Source: Nocardia grenadensis NBRC 108939
GTDB lineage: Bacteria > Actinomycetota > Actinomycetes > Mycobacteriales > Mycobacteriaceae
Direction: 5' to 3'
Length of the DNA stretch: 64,000 bases
Assembly (NCBI RefSeq): GCF_001613445.1
Contig: NZ_BDCJ01000010.1
Span: 62,001 to 126,000, forward strand
Part shown: piece by piece, positions 37,796-46,553 of the stretch
Layout: each line of letters opens with the position of its first letter
Position numbering within the stretch: the stretch's first letter is position 1
Notes under the pieces: generated by a model
Database searches by the model: none
What the model saw: the letters and a program-made list of their open reading frames with translations, nothing else
What the model was told of the DNA's origin: nothing
Program-made: the position numbers and the translations under genes

Positions 37796-38829
37796 GTGCG
37801 GGCCCTCCCGAGACTTTCGCCGAGAATGCCGGTGGGCCGGAAGAACAACACCAGCACCAGCACCACGAACGCCACCACATCCCGCCATTCGGTGCCGAAC
37901 AGCATCTGGCCGTAGCTCTCGACCAGACCGAGCAGCAGACCACCGAGCAGGGCACCGCGCAGGTTCCCGATACCACCCAGCACCGCGGCGCTGAACGCCT
38001 TGATACCGAGCACGAACCCGCCGGAGAAGATGATGGCGTTGGGGATCTTCATCACGTACAGCATCGCGGCGGCACCGGCCAGCAGACCGCCGATGAGGAA
38101 CGTCAACATGATGACCCGTTCCCGCGAAACCCCCATCAGTGTGGCGGTATCGGGATCCTGGGCCACCGCGCGGATACCGCGTCCGAACCGGGTGCGGTTG
38201 ATGAGCACCTCGGCCAGGACCGCCAGTGTCACCGCCGACACCACGATCACCAACGTCACATTGGTGACGTCGGCGCCGCCGATGGTGAACTGCACCGTCG
38301 GTTCGACCAGCATGATCGGCTGCTGCGCATTGGTACCGCCCAGGTCCGGCCACAGCTTCGGCAGCACGAAGTGCACGAATTCCTGGAGTACGAAGGACAT
38401 TCCGATCGCGGTGATCAGGAAGGTCAACGGTTTGGCACCGCGGCGGCGCAGCGGCCGATAGGCCGCGCGCTCCAATCCGACCGCGGCCGCGCCCGACACC
38501 GCCATTCCGAAGATCATCGCCAGGCCCATATAGGTCACCGTGAGGATCACGCCCTGGCTGTAGACATTGCCGCTGGGCGCGAACCCCAGCAACATCAGGC
38601 CCACGTACTGTCCGAACATACCGAGCATGAACACCTCGGAATGCGCGAAATTGATCAACCGGAGTACCCCGTAGACCAGGGTGTACCCCACCGCCACCAG
38701 CGCATATATCGCACCGTAGGACAAACCGTCGACCGTGAGCCGCCAGAACTGATCGATAACACCCTGGTAGTTGAAGTCGATCGATCCCTGCGCGAGAACG
38801 GCCGCGGCGGCCGGCAAGGATGCTGTCAT
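37792..38829 (-). CDS. livH: Branched-chain amino acid ABC transporter permease LivH
   Basis: A 345-aa permease with eight hydrophobic segments. LSYGAIYALVAVGYTLVYGV, LRLINFAHSEVFMLGMFG and the coupling loop GRGIRAVAQDPDTATLMGVS...IMLTFLIGGLLAGAAAML are classic LivH. GGFVLGIKAFSAAVLGGIGN is the conserved C-terminal region. Together with LivM it forms the translocation pore. The gene starts 93 bp downstream of livK, after a stem-loop that may set the binding protein to permease ratio. Confidence 0.96.
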   Translation of the reverse strand: MTASLPAAAAVLAQGSIDFNYQGVIDQFWRLTVDGLSYGAIYALVAVGYTLVYGVLRLINFAHSEVFMLGMFGQYVGLMLLGFAPSGNVYSQGVILTVTYMGLAMIFGMAVSGAAAVGLERAAYRPLRRRGAKPLTFLITAIGMSFVLQEFVHFVLPKLWPDLGGTNAQQPIMLVEPTVQFTIGGADVTNVTLVIVVSAVTLAVLAEVLINRTRFGRGIRAVAQDPDTATLMGVSRERVIMLTFLIGGLLAGAAAMLYVMKIPNAIIFSGGFVLGIKAFSAAVLGGIGNLRGALLGGLLLGLVESYGQMLFGTEWRDVVAFVVLVLVLFFRPTGILGESLGRART

Positions 38830-38876
38830 TGGAAATCCGCCCTCATCGTCATCGGACCCTCACCCGAGCAGCGCGC

Positions 38877-38910
38877 GGTGCGCGCCCCGGCGAATGCCGG
38901 GGCGCGTACC
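38877..38910 (-). other. Stem-loop between livK and livH
   Basis: CGCGCCCCGGC / GCCGGGGCGCG with the loop GAAT, extended by GGT/ACC. It could stabilise the livK mRNA or partly terminate transcription, giving more binding protein than permease. Confidence 0.65.
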
Positions 38911-38922
38911 GCCCGCCGGCCG

Positions 38923-40170
38923 TTAGCCGACCTTGTAGACCCAGATCAGCGCGGCGGACAGTTCCCCGTCGGCATTCCACTGGTAGTGCCGGGCCAGGCC
39001 GTCACCGCTGTACCCGCGGACGAACTCCAGCAGGTCGGGGCGGGTGAGTTTGCCGGCATCGATACCGGCCGCGAGGATGGTGGCCAGGTCGTAGCCCTCC
39101 ACCGAGTACACGCCCGGCGCCTGGCCGTTCAGTTCCTCGTAGGCCCGCGCGAACTCGTCCGGACCGGGACCGCACGGGCACGACAGCAGCGCGCCCTCCG
39201 AGGAGCCGCCCGCCTGGGAGACGAACTGCGGATCGTTGGTGCCGTCGGCGGAGACGAAGGTCGCGTCCACTCCACCGGACCGCAACTGCTGTACCAGCGG
39301 TGCCGCCTCGGCGTAATACCCGGAGTAGAAGATCGCGTCCGGCTGGGCGCCGGAGATCTTGGTGACGGTGGCGGAGAAGTCCTTGTCGCCCTTCTTGATA
39401 CTGGCCGCGCAGGCCGGATCGGCGGCCGCGCCCAGGCCGGCGGTGATGCTCTGGGCCAGGCCCACTCCGTAATCGGTGTTGTCCCGGACCACGCACACCT
39501 TCTTGTAGCCGGCCGTGCCGACCAGGTACTTCGCCACCGACGGACCCTGCACGTCGTCATTGGCCAGGCCGCGGAAGAAAGTCTTCCAGCCGTTCTTGGT
39601 CAGGGTGGCATTGGTGGCCGAAGAGGAGACCGCGACCAGGCCGGCATCGCTGAGGATCTGACCGGTGGCCTTGGTCTCCCCGGAGAACGCCGGACCGACC
39701 ACGCCGAGCACCGACGGATCGTTCACGATCTGCGGGATCACCTGGCTGGCCTTCTGCGGATCGCCCTCGGTGTCGTATTCCTTCAGCTTGATCCGGCAGC
39801 CCGGATTCGCCTTGTTGTGCTGGTCGAGGGCCAGTTTTACGCCATTGACGATATTGATGCCCAGCGCCGCGTCGGGGCCGGTCAGCGCGCCGGCCATGGC
39901 GATGGTGGTGGTCGGTGGGCAGGTCGCCGCCCCGTTCCCGGCCGGATCGGCCGCGGCGCCGGTATCGGCGGCCGGAACTTCCCTACCCGCCGAGTCGATC
40001 TGCATCAGCGGCTGGATGGACAGTCCCCCCGCTCCCGACGTCTCCGTGTTGTCTGTGGTCTTGTCACCGCAACCGGTCAGGACCAGCACGGCGGCAGCCC
40101 CGACACTCAGTATTCCGCGTACCGTGCGTCCGCGTCGGGGGGCACCCGACAGCCATATCGAACCGAGCAC
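38923..40170 (-). CDS. livK: Branched-chain amino acid ABC transporter substrate-binding lipoprotein LivK
   Basis: A 415-aa type I periplasmic-binding protein. The signal region RGILSVGAAAVLVLTGCGD ends in the lipobox LTGC. Conserved parts: IAMAGALTGPDAALGINIVN, KASQVIPQIVNDPSVLGVVG, LVAVSSSATNATLTKNGWKT, YKKVCVVRDNTDYGVGLAQS and ISGAQPDAIFYSGYYAEAAP. It delivers Leu/Ile/Val or related amino acids to LivHM. It heads the livKHMGF operon. Genes of Leu and Val response lie only 9 kb away, but I see no shared operator. Confidence 0.94.
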   Translation of the reverse strand: MLGSIWLSGAPRRGRTVRGILSVGAAAVLVLTGCGDKTTDNTETSGAGGLSIQPLMQIDSAGREVPAADTGAAADPAGNGAATCPPTTTIAMAGALTGPDAALGINIVNGVKLALDQHNKANPGCRIKLKEYDTEGDPQKASQVIPQIVNDPSVLGVVGPAFSGETKATGQILSDAGLVAVSSSATNATLTKNGWKTFFRGLANDDVQGPSVAKYLVGTAGYKKVCVVRDNTDYGVGLAQSITAGLGAAADPACAASIKKGDKDFSATVTKISGAQPDAIFYSGYYAEAAPLVQQLRSGGVDATFVSADGTNDPQFVSQAGGSSEGALLSCPCGPGPDEFARAYEELNGQAPGVYSVEGYDLATILAAGIDAGKLTRPDLLEFVRGYSGDGLARHYQWNADGELSAALIWVYKVG

Positions 40171-40355
40171 GATCTACCCCTATGTTCCTCATCAACCTCG
40201 GCCGGCCGAGGGAGCCGAAGACTCCGACTCGTGAGAAACATAACTCCGGCATGTTGATCCCGTGTCACATTCGGATCATCGGGATGATGTCGTCGCAAAT
40301 TATTTTCCGGCTTGTGTTTCCGGGTTGTTAAGGCCGGTACGCGCCCGCCGCGGGC

Positions 40356-40952
40356 TCACTGCGGGGTGAGGTTCTCCAGAACGACCTCGGCCACCGCCTT
40401 CATCGTGGTGCGACGGTCCATGGCGGTGCGCTGGATCCACTTGAAGGCCTGCGGTTCACTGAGCCCCTGCGTCTGCATGAGCACGCCCTTGGCCCGTTCG
40501 ACGAGTTTACGTGTCTCCAACCGCTCGGACAGGCCGGCGACCTCGCTCTCCAGCGCGGTGATCTCGTGGAAGCGGCTGGCCGCCAGTTCGATCGCCGGAA
40601 CGAGATCGGATTTGGTGAACGGTTTCACGAGGTAGGCCATCGCACCGGCGTCGCGCGCCCGCTCCACCAGATCGCGCTGACTGAACGCGGTCAGGATGAC
40701 CACGGGTGCAACACGTTTGGAGGCGATCTCGGCCGCGGCGTCGATACCGTCCCGGCGCGGCATCTTCACATCCATGATGACCAGATCCGGCCGATGCTCC
40801 ACCGCGAGGTCCACCGCCTGCTGACCGTCCCCGGCCTCCCCCACCACCTGGTAGCCCTCTTCGGTCAGCATCTCGACCAGATCCATCCGGATCAACGCCT
40901 CGTCTTCGGCGACGACCACGCGTTTCGCCGCGGCGTCCGCACTAGTGCTCAT
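40356..40952 (-). CDS. pdtaR: ANTAR-domain response regulator (PdtaR-type)
   Basis: A 198-aa regulator. The receiver (about 10-125) has RVVVAEDEALIRMDLVEMLT, phospho-acceptor Asp in DLVIMDVKMPRRDGID, TAF (switch) and YLVKPF (Lys). The C-terminal ANTAR helices (about 140-195) read LETRKLVERAKGVLMQTQGL and AFKWIQRTAMDRRTTMKAVA. ANTAR binds paired hexaloop RNA hairpins to prevent termination. In M. tuberculosis the orthologue (Rv1626) is phosphorylated by PdtaS. The cognate kinase is not in the window. I also see no clear dual-hexaloop target next to it. Confidence 0.93.
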   Translation of the reverse strand: MSTSADAAAKRVVVAEDEALIRMDLVEMLTEEGYQVVGEAGDGQQAVDLAVEHRPDLVIMDVKMPRRDGIDAAAEIASKRVAPVVILTAFSQRDLVERARDAGAMAYLVKPFTKSDLVPAIELAASRFHEITALESEVAGLSERLETRKLVERAKGVLMQTQGLSEPQAFKWIQRTAMDRRTTMKAVAEVVLENLTPQ

Positions 40953-41065
40953 AAACGACCCCTCTGGTTCCGATGCCTCGTCCCGAGAGCACGGACGACG
41001 GATCCCGGCCGGGGCACGGCCGTCGATCCGCCGTCACGCGATCGGGTGGTGTAAAGACTACCTTT

Positions 41066-41082
41066 CACCGTCATAGACGGTG
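41066..41082. promoter_or_regulatory. Inverted repeat between pdtaR and tRNA-Leu
   Basis: CACCGTC ATA GACGGTG, a perfect 7-bp arm dyad in the 221-bp divergent region (40953-41173). An AT-rich GGTATATG lies beside it on the minus strand. It may be an operator or part of the pdtaR promoter. Confidence 0.4.
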
Positions 41083-41173
41083 CATATACCCTGCGTAACC
41101 GGGTTCCGCCGTGATCGCGGCCCCCGCGATTGGGTGTTCCGGGCGAGCAGCGGATACTATGTGCACCCGGTGC

Positions 41174-41260
41174 GCCGAGTTGGCGGAACTGGCAGACGCG
41201 ACGGTCTCAAAAACCGTTGTCCGAAAGGACGTGTGGGTTCGAGTCCCACACTCGGCACCA
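41174..41260 (+). tRNA. tRNA-Leu, anticodon CAA
   Basis: The acceptor GCCGAGT pairs with ACTCGGC, followed by discriminator A and encoded CCA. The anticodon arm ACGGT-CTCAAAA-ACCGT gives anticodon CAA, reading UUG. A long variable arm (TGTCC GAAA GGACG) identifies a class II tRNA, and the T arm is GTGGG TTCGAGT CCCAC. Length is 87 nt. Confidence 0.95.
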
Positions 41261-41412
41261 AGGTCGGACGGTAATTCCGAGTCCGGCTCATTCCCCTCCA
41301 TCACGCACGGTCCGCGGTGGTCCGCAGCTGCCCACCAGGTTGCTACCGCGATAAGGGGCGGGGAGATGCGGCCATCGCACGGTGGCAGACCCGCCGGTGC
41401 CGGGAAGGGCGG

Positions 41413-42777
41413 TCAGATCTGCGGCGTGACCGCGGGCGGCGACCAGCTGCCATCGAGAATGCCGGATACGGGCCAGTAGGCGCGCAGGACGAGCGAGAAG
41501 TGGCCATCAGGCGCGGGTAGCCAGTTGGCGAGCTGTTTCGGATCGCTGGGGCCCGCGCCACCGACGATGAGGGTGAGTGACCCGTCGTCGCCGTGGGTGA
41601 GGTCCTGATTCCTGGTTCCCAGCGAATACCGGTCCAGTTCGTTCGAGTAGAGGAAGTGCCGGCTGTTGTAGACCGTCAACGACCAGATACCCCGGACCGG
41701 TGGCAGCTGCCCGGCAGGAAAGTGCACCGTGTAGGCGCGGCCACCGTGCAGGCGATCGCCGACGGCATCGAGATCCTGGTAGAAATAGGCGGTTTCGTTC
41801 AGGGGGCCGGCGAAGATATCCGTTTTCGCCAGCGCGGTCCGGGACAGGTAGTCGGCCCCGAACGCCGCGCCGTTGTGCGGAGTGGTCCAGTGCGCGGCCA
41901 CCGGGATCCCGATATTGCGGAATTCGAACAGCTCTCCCACCACGGCATCGGTATCGACCGCCGCCTCGCGTAGCACCTCCGCGATCGCGCGATCGTGCGC
42001 GGCCGCGGCGAGCACTGCGCGAAACCGCGCGTACAGGCCCTGCTCACCCGGCCGCGCCGGCACCTCGTCGAGCACCTCACCGAGGACGCAGAAGAACTGT
42101 TCCGGATCCACCCACTGCCGCTCATGCCGGCCGCGGGTCACGGAACCGGCGCCGAAGGCGGGCGCCGACGACCGGTCGGCGATTCGAACCCTCCCGTCGA
42201 ACTCCGACAGCGGATACATGGTGATCCGGTCCACCAGCGGCGCGATCAGCGCACGGTCACGCGCGGTGTCGTCGAGGAAGACCCGGGGGAGCACCGCCGC
42301 GCAGCGGGTGTCGTAGCGGAAGACCTCGGTGATTCCGGCGGGCACCGTACCCGTCCACGATTCATGGGCGAGCAGGTAGAACCCGGGCGCGGTCCGGTAC
42401 ACGGCACCGAGCCGGGCGAACGAATCGGTGCGCTGATCCACCGCCCGATACACCCAGAACCGGTCACCGAATTCGGGCACCTGCACCACCGCGGGCTCCA
42501 GCCGCGCGTCCAATACCCCGAACCCGTGGACCACGTCCTGATCCGGGCACGCGACCAGCCGTTCCTCGGGCCGGAGGTAATCGCCCAGCATGCTCAGCGT
42601 GCCGGGCGGGCCGGCGGGCACAACCCCGGCCATCAGCCCGGGCTCGGCGAGCTGATTCATCGCGACGCGGCGATTGTGCATATTGACCAGCGGCCAGCCC
42701 CACAGGTACGCCGTCCGCGCCACCGTCCGCGCGTACGCCGGAGTCACACCACGAACCGGGGCGCCGGAATCGGCCAC
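41413..42777 (-). CDS. DUF1254 / DUF1214 domain protein
   Basis: A 454-aa protein. The DUF1254 region (about 15-200) contains RTAYLWGWPLVNMHNRRVAM and the DFGDRFWVYRAVDQRTDSFA-like part VQVPEFGDRFWVYRAVDQ. The C-terminal DUF1214 (about 340-450) has PPVRGIWSLTVYNSRHFLYS and NWLPAPDGHFSLVLRAYWP. The function of these domains is unknown. I choose GTG 42777 because GAGGAG is placed 7 nt upstream. No signal peptide is evident with this start. It is 175 bp downstream of a flavin oxidoreductase gene, separated by a stem-loop. Confidence 0.88.
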   Translation of the reverse strand: MADSGAPVRGVTPAYARTVARTAYLWGWPLVNMHNRRVAMNQLAEPGLMAGVVPAGPPGTLSMLGDYLRPEERLVACPDQDVVHGFGVLDARLEPAVVQVPEFGDRFWVYRAVDQRTDSFARLGAVYRTAPGFYLLAHESWTGTVPAGITEVFRYDTRCAAVLPRVFLDDTARDRALIAPLVDRITMYPLSEFDGRVRIADRSSAPAFGAGSVTRGRHERQWVDPEQFFCVLGEVLDEVPARPGEQGLYARFRAVLAAAAHDRAIAEVLREAAVDTDAVVGELFEFRNIGIPVAAHWTTPHNGAAFGADYLSRTALAKTDIFAGPLNETAYFYQDLDAVGDRLHGGRAYTVHFPAGQLPPVRGIWSLTVYNSRHFLYSNELDRYSLGTRNQDLTHGDDGSLTLIVGGAGPSDPKQLANWLPAPDGHFSLVLRAYWPVSGILDGSWSPPAVTPQI

Positions 42778-42854
42778 CAGCGGTCTCCTCTCCCTCGGTC
42801 GGCAGTTTCTCCGGGCGTACTGCGCCGACCGTACGCCGCGGATCGGGAACCCCG

Positions 42855-42884
42855 AGTCACCCGGATCGGGTGAACCGGGTGACT
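42855..42884 (-). terminator. Stem-loop between FAD oxidoreductase and DUF1254 genes
   Basis: A perfect 10-bp stem AGTCACCCGG / CCGGGTGACT with a 10-nt loop, 69 bp after the stop of the upstream gene. It suggests at least partial separation of the two genes. Confidence 0.55.
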
Positions 42885-42952
42885 GCTCGTACGCCGCTCG
42901 AAGTGCACCGGCCGGCTCACCGTCGGACCTGGTACCGCTTTGCACGCCACTC

Positions 42953-44314
42953 TCACCGCTGCCCTGCCGCAGACACCGCGGCGCGGACGAGGGGCAGATG
43001 TGCGTTGACATGCTCCAGGCCGTAGGCGGATCGCAACTGCGCGAGCCGCGCCGGATCCGGTCCGTAGAGCGGCTCGACGAGCGAACCCTCGAAATCGTGC
43101 ACGCCGTAGAGATAGGGCCGCCCACCCAGTTCCGCGCATGCTTCCAGCAGGGCGCCGAACACCCGCCGGGCGGACTCGACCGCGGCCGGGGTCCGGCGCA
43201 CCGACATGTACACGCCCATTCCGATGGAGACCTCGGCGGCACCGATCGGGGCGAAGGCGAAGGCCGTCGCATCGGCCGGACGACGCAGGACGAGGAAGTA
43301 CAGCATGACGGGAAGGCGAGCCAGCGGTACGCGCGATCGTAGTACCCCGACCAGCGGCGCGAGCCGCCCGGCGGGCACCACATAGTCCGACCACATGCGG
43401 ACCCAGCCATCGGGTGGCGCGACCGGACGCCCATGAGCAAGCTCCGCACGCGCCGTGTGGCGGACCGTCACCCACCGATCGCCACCGGATCGAGAAAAGG
43501 TGTCGGGCAGCCCGATGGTCGAGGAGAGCTCGCCCCGCCGTAGCGAAGCACAGAAGCTGTCGACATCGTCGCGCGCGGCGATCTGTTCGGTGTACGCGAC
43601 GAGGTCGTCGAGCCGAGGATGCGATCGGCGGTGCAGACGGAGGGTCCGCGGCAAGGGCACTGTGCGCAGCACGGCTCGCTCGATCAACCCGAGAGTGCCC
43701 AGTCCGCCCAGCGCGAAGCGGAAGAGCTCGGAATGTTCGGTGCGCGAACACCACCGGCTGACCCCGGCGCCGTCGGTCAACTGGATCCGCTCCACCTGGT
43801 CCACCTGCATGCCGTACCGCAGCGAGGTGGCGCCCAGACCACCTACCGACAGGGTTCCGCCCACACTCACCGGTAGGTGATCGGTCAGGACAGGAACAGT
43901 CCGTCCGCGGGCATTCAGATATCGCTCCACCACACGCCAGCTGGTTCCGGCCGGCACTTCGACCGCGTCTTCGCCGACTTCCCGGACCTGGTGTTCGGTA
44001 CCGGCCGGATCGTAGGTGACGAGGAGCTCGTTTCCGGCGACGGTCTGCCCGTCGCAGGAATGTCCGGCGCCACGCAGCGTCAATGGGCGACCGGCCCCGA
44101 GCACGGCGGAGGGGAACGCGGTGGGCATACGGTGCACGACGCGCGGGGTAATGCGCCGACTGCCGCCGAAGTCGGTAGCGAACTCGTCTATGGGAACCTC
44201 GCAGCTGGTGGATTCGTCTGAAACATTTTCTGTACCACACGGAAAACTCGGGCGGGATTCGTGTACGGCACTACACGCGGATGAATTAACACCCGAAGTG
44301 CTGTGATATTGCAC
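42953..44314 (-). CDS. FAD-binding PCMH-type oxidoreductase, cytokinin dehydrogenase-like
   Basis: A 453-aa flavoprotein. The PCMH FAD domain (about 55-230) includes LTLRGAGHSCDGQTVAGNEL, where GHS is the motif of covalent His-FAD in cytokinin dehydrogenases, then VPAGTSWRVVERYLNARGRT and VGGTLSVGGLGATSLRYGMQ. The C-terminal substrate domain has RPADATAFAFAPIGAAEVSI and PYLYGVHDFEGSLVEPLYG. The substrate is unproven. The only usable in-frame start is GTG 44314; the first ~45 residues are low in family character. It diverges from a phosphatase gene across about 45 bp. Confidence 0.85.
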   Translation of the reverse strand: MQYHSTSGVNSSACSAVHESRPSFPCGTENVSDESTSCEVPIDEFATDFGGSRRITPRVVHRMPTAFPSAVLGAGRPLTLRGAGHSCDGQTVAGNELLVTYDPAGTEHQVREVGEDAVEVPAGTSWRVVERYLNARGRTVPVLTDHLPVSVGGTLSVGGLGATSLRYGMQVDQVERIQLTDGAGVSRWCSRTEHSELFRFALGGLGTLGLIERAVLRTVPLPRTLRLHRRSHPRLDDLVAYTEQIAARDDVDSFCASLRRGELSSTIGLPDTFSRSGGDRWVTVRHTARAELAHGRPVAPPDGWVRMWSDYVVPAGRLAPLVGVLRSRVPLARLPVMLYFLVLRRPADATAFAFAPIGAAEVSIGMGVYMSVRRTPAAVESARRVFGALLEACAELGGRPYLYGVHDFEGSLVEPLYGPDPARLAQLRSAYGLEHVNAHLPLVRAAVSAAGQR

Positions 44315-44358
44315 AGAGACCGGTGCCCGACGCAGGCAGCGCGAATTACCTTTGCGCT

Positions 44359-44988
44359 ATGCATATCCTGTTCGTCTGCAATGGAAACGTGTGCCGATCG
44401 GCGATCGCCGAACGGCTCACCCGTTCCATCGCGGTCGAATACCGACTCACCGACATCACCGCTGAAAGTGCCGGCACCCGGGCCCTGGTGGGGTTTCCGG
44501 TGGAACCGCGGGCGGCCGAGGCCATCACCGGGCTCGGTGGGGATCCCGGCGGTTTCCGTGCTCGCAAACTCAGGCCCGAGCATATCGACCGCGCGGATCT
44601 CGTACTCACCATGACCGAGAACATTCGCGACGAGGTGGGCGACACGGCGGCCGGTTCGAACTCACGGACCTTCACCCTGCTCGAGGCCTACCGGGTCGCC
44701 CGCGTCACCGGCGCCCGCACCGTGGCAGACCTGCATCGCCACCGGCACAACCTGTCCCGGGTCGGGCGGGAGAACATCGCCGACCCCGTGGGCCTGTCGG
44801 CCGAGGCGTACTGCGAGGTCGGTGACCGGATCGCCGATGCGCTGGTACCGCTGCTGGTCGCCCTGGCCCCCACCGCCACGCCCGGAGATCGGCAGTGGGG
44901 TCGGCCGGCGGTGGTGGTCCAGCCGAATGCCGCCACGCCCCGGCTCTCACCGCTGGTCGCGGCCCAGCACACCGGCTGGTACGCATGA
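44359..44988 (+). CDS. Low-molecular-weight protein tyrosine phosphatase family protein
   Basis: A 209-aa protein. The catalytic P-loop is HILFVCNGNVCRSAIAERL (CX5R at about residues 8-14), the usual general-acid region is DPVGLSAEAY (about 145), and AESAGTRALVGFPVEPRAAE is conserved. The C-terminal 45 residues extend past the family fold. It dephosphorylates Tyr or Ser/Thr-phosphoproteins, or acts in arsenate reduction; the target is unknown. ATG 44359 has no Shine-Dalgarno but TTACCT ends 7 nt upstream, so it is probably leaderless. Confidence 0.9.
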   Translation: MHILFVCNGNVCRSAIAERLTRSIAVEYRLTDITAESAGTRALVGFPVEPRAAEAITGLGGDPGGFRARKLRPEHIDRADLVLTMTENIRDEVGDTAAGSNSRTFTLLEAYRVARVTGARTVADLHRHRHNLSRVGRENIADPVGLSAEAYCEVGDRIADALVPLLVALAPTATPGDRQWGRPAVVVQPNAATPRLSPLVAAQHTGWYA

Positions 44989-45207
44989 GAACTCGAGCCC
45001 GGATAGCGGTCTGAGCGGCGCGCGGGCCCCCACCGGACAGCGGCATATCGAGCGCCGCGAGGCCCCGGCCGGACCGCCGCCGTCCGCGGACGGCTACGAA
45101 TACGACACGGGTCCTGACTTTCCATGGTCCGGGCACTACACTCGCCAACCGGACCACCGATCCGAAGAATCCGATCCCTGAGTTTCGACACACGACAGGA
45201 ATCAGGC

Positions 45208-45615
45208 ATGCCGAAACGCATTTCGGATGTTTCGCTTCATGTTTATGTGACACCGGAAATCCTGGACGATCTCGTCGACACCGTCAGAGCGGAACTGGAC
45301 GAGCATCTGGGCGACGGTGATATCTGCGCGTGGCGCTTCACCCTGCCCGTCGCCGAGGACGATTCCCGGCACCGCGAGTTCGACAATCGCTGGCGCACCG
45401 CGAATCCGGGGGCGCAACCGCAGGGGCACGCCACCTTCGAGATCGCGCTGAGTCTGGCCGGCGATCCGGCCGAACTCACCGACGGCTATCTCGCCGCCCT
45501 CGAACACCGGCTGCTCCGCGGCCTGGACGCGCACGGCCCCGGCGCACCATTCACCTTCAGTGCCGAACAGCGCACCGATCTCGAATGGGAGCCGCTGCTG
45601 CCGGAGCGACTCTGA
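45208..45615 (+). CDS. Hypothetical protein, 135 aa
   Basis: A 135-aa acidic protein, MPKRISDVSLHVYVTPEILD..., with no family I recognise. It shows alternating strands and helices: DVSLHVYVTPEILDDLVDTV, GDICAWRFTLPVAEDD and GHATFEIALSLAGDPAELTD. It lacks a signal peptide or membrane helix. ATG 45208 follows AGGA. A -10-like TACACT at 45137-45142 offers a promoter. The 219-bp gap before it holds nothing else. Confidence 0.7.
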   Translation: MPKRISDVSLHVYVTPEILDDLVDTVRAELDEHLGDGDICAWRFTLPVAEDDSRHREFDNRWRTANPGAQPQGHATFEIALSLAGDPAELTDGYLAALEHRLLRGLDAHGPGAPFTFSAEQRTDLEWEPLLPERL

Positions 45616-45634
45616 CCCGGCAGTTCGCGTCCAC

Positions 45635-46528
45635 TCAGCGGCGGGCCGGGAAGTGCCGGATCACGCCCTCCTGCACGGTGGTGGCCAGCAGGTCACCCGT
45701 GCGGGAGTAGAACCGGCCGGTGGCCAGCCCACGCGATCCCGCGGCGACCGGGGACTCGGTGGCGTACAGCGCCCAGTCGTCGAAACGGAACGGCCGGTGG
45801 AACCAGATGGAATGGTTCACCGTGGCGGCCACGATCCGGTCCAGGCCCCACGACAGACCGTGCGTGGTGAGGATCGAATCGAGCACGGTGGTGTCGGAGG
45901 AATAGCTCAGTGCCGCGACATGGATCAGCGGATTGTCGGGCAGGGTGCCGTCGGCACGCATCCACACCCGGTTGTGGTTGAGCTTTGCCCCGGTGCCCTT
46001 GAGAATCCAGGCCGGATCGTTCGTGTACCGCATATCGATCGGATGCGGGGCGTTCACGAACATCTCGAGTTTGTCCTCGAAGCCGGCGAAACTCTCCTGG
46101 ATCCGCGGCAGGGTCTCCGGATCGGGCACCTCGGGCCGCTCGTGCGCGTGCTCGAGGCCTTTACCCCATTCCTGGAACGAGGCCAGCATGACGAACAGTT
46201 CCTGGCCGTCCTGGGTGGCGGTGACCGTGCGGTTGGCGAATGCCCGGCCGTCGCGATGCCGCTCCACGTGGTACTCGATCGGCTTCTTCACATCGCCGCC
46301 ACGCACGAAATGAGCGTTCAGCGCGTGGATCGGGCGATGTCCGGCGGTCCGGCCCGCCGCGATCACCGCCTGGGAGACGAGCTGGCCGCCGAAGGTCCGG
46401 CTGGACACCTTCTCCGGGTGGTGCCCGAGGAAGACGTCCTCGGACACCTCGTCGAGATCCAGCAGTTCCAGCAGGGTGTCGAGATCGGTGTGGTTGTCCG
46501 TCTCCGTTTCGTCGACCGGCGCGCTCAC
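45635..46528 (-). CDS. tesB: Acyl-CoA thioesterase II
   Basis: A 297-aa double hot-dog thioesterase that hydrolyses acyl-CoA to fatty acid and CoA. FLGHHPEKVSSRTFGGQLVS, IHALNAHFVRGGDVKKPIEY and the C-terminal WGLDRIVAATVNHSIWFHRP with DDWALYATESPVAAGSRGLA carry the family's catalytic Asp/Thr/Gln regions. I choose GTG 46528, which gives a family-normal N-terminus (MSAPVDETETDN). It is 25 bp downstream of pyk on the same strand, as in M. tuberculosis (tesB1 after pykA), so the two are probably co-transcribed. Confidence 0.94.
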   Translation of the reverse strand: MSAPVDETETDNHTDLDTLLELLDLDEVSEDVFLGHHPEKVSSRTFGGQLVSQAVIAAGRTAGHRPIHALNAHFVRGGDVKKPIEYHVERHRDGRAFANRTVTATQDGQELFVMLASFQEWGKGLEHAHERPEVPDPETLPRIQESFAGFEDKLEMFVNAPHPIDMRYTNDPAWILKGTGAKLNHNRVWMRADGTLPDNPLIHVAALSYSSDTTVLDSILTTHGLSWGLDRIVAATVNHSIWFHRPFRFDDWALYATESPVAAGSRGLATGRFYSRTGDLLATTVQEGVIRHFPARR

Positions 46529-46553
46529 CGGGCGGCTCCGCGATCCTCGGTCA

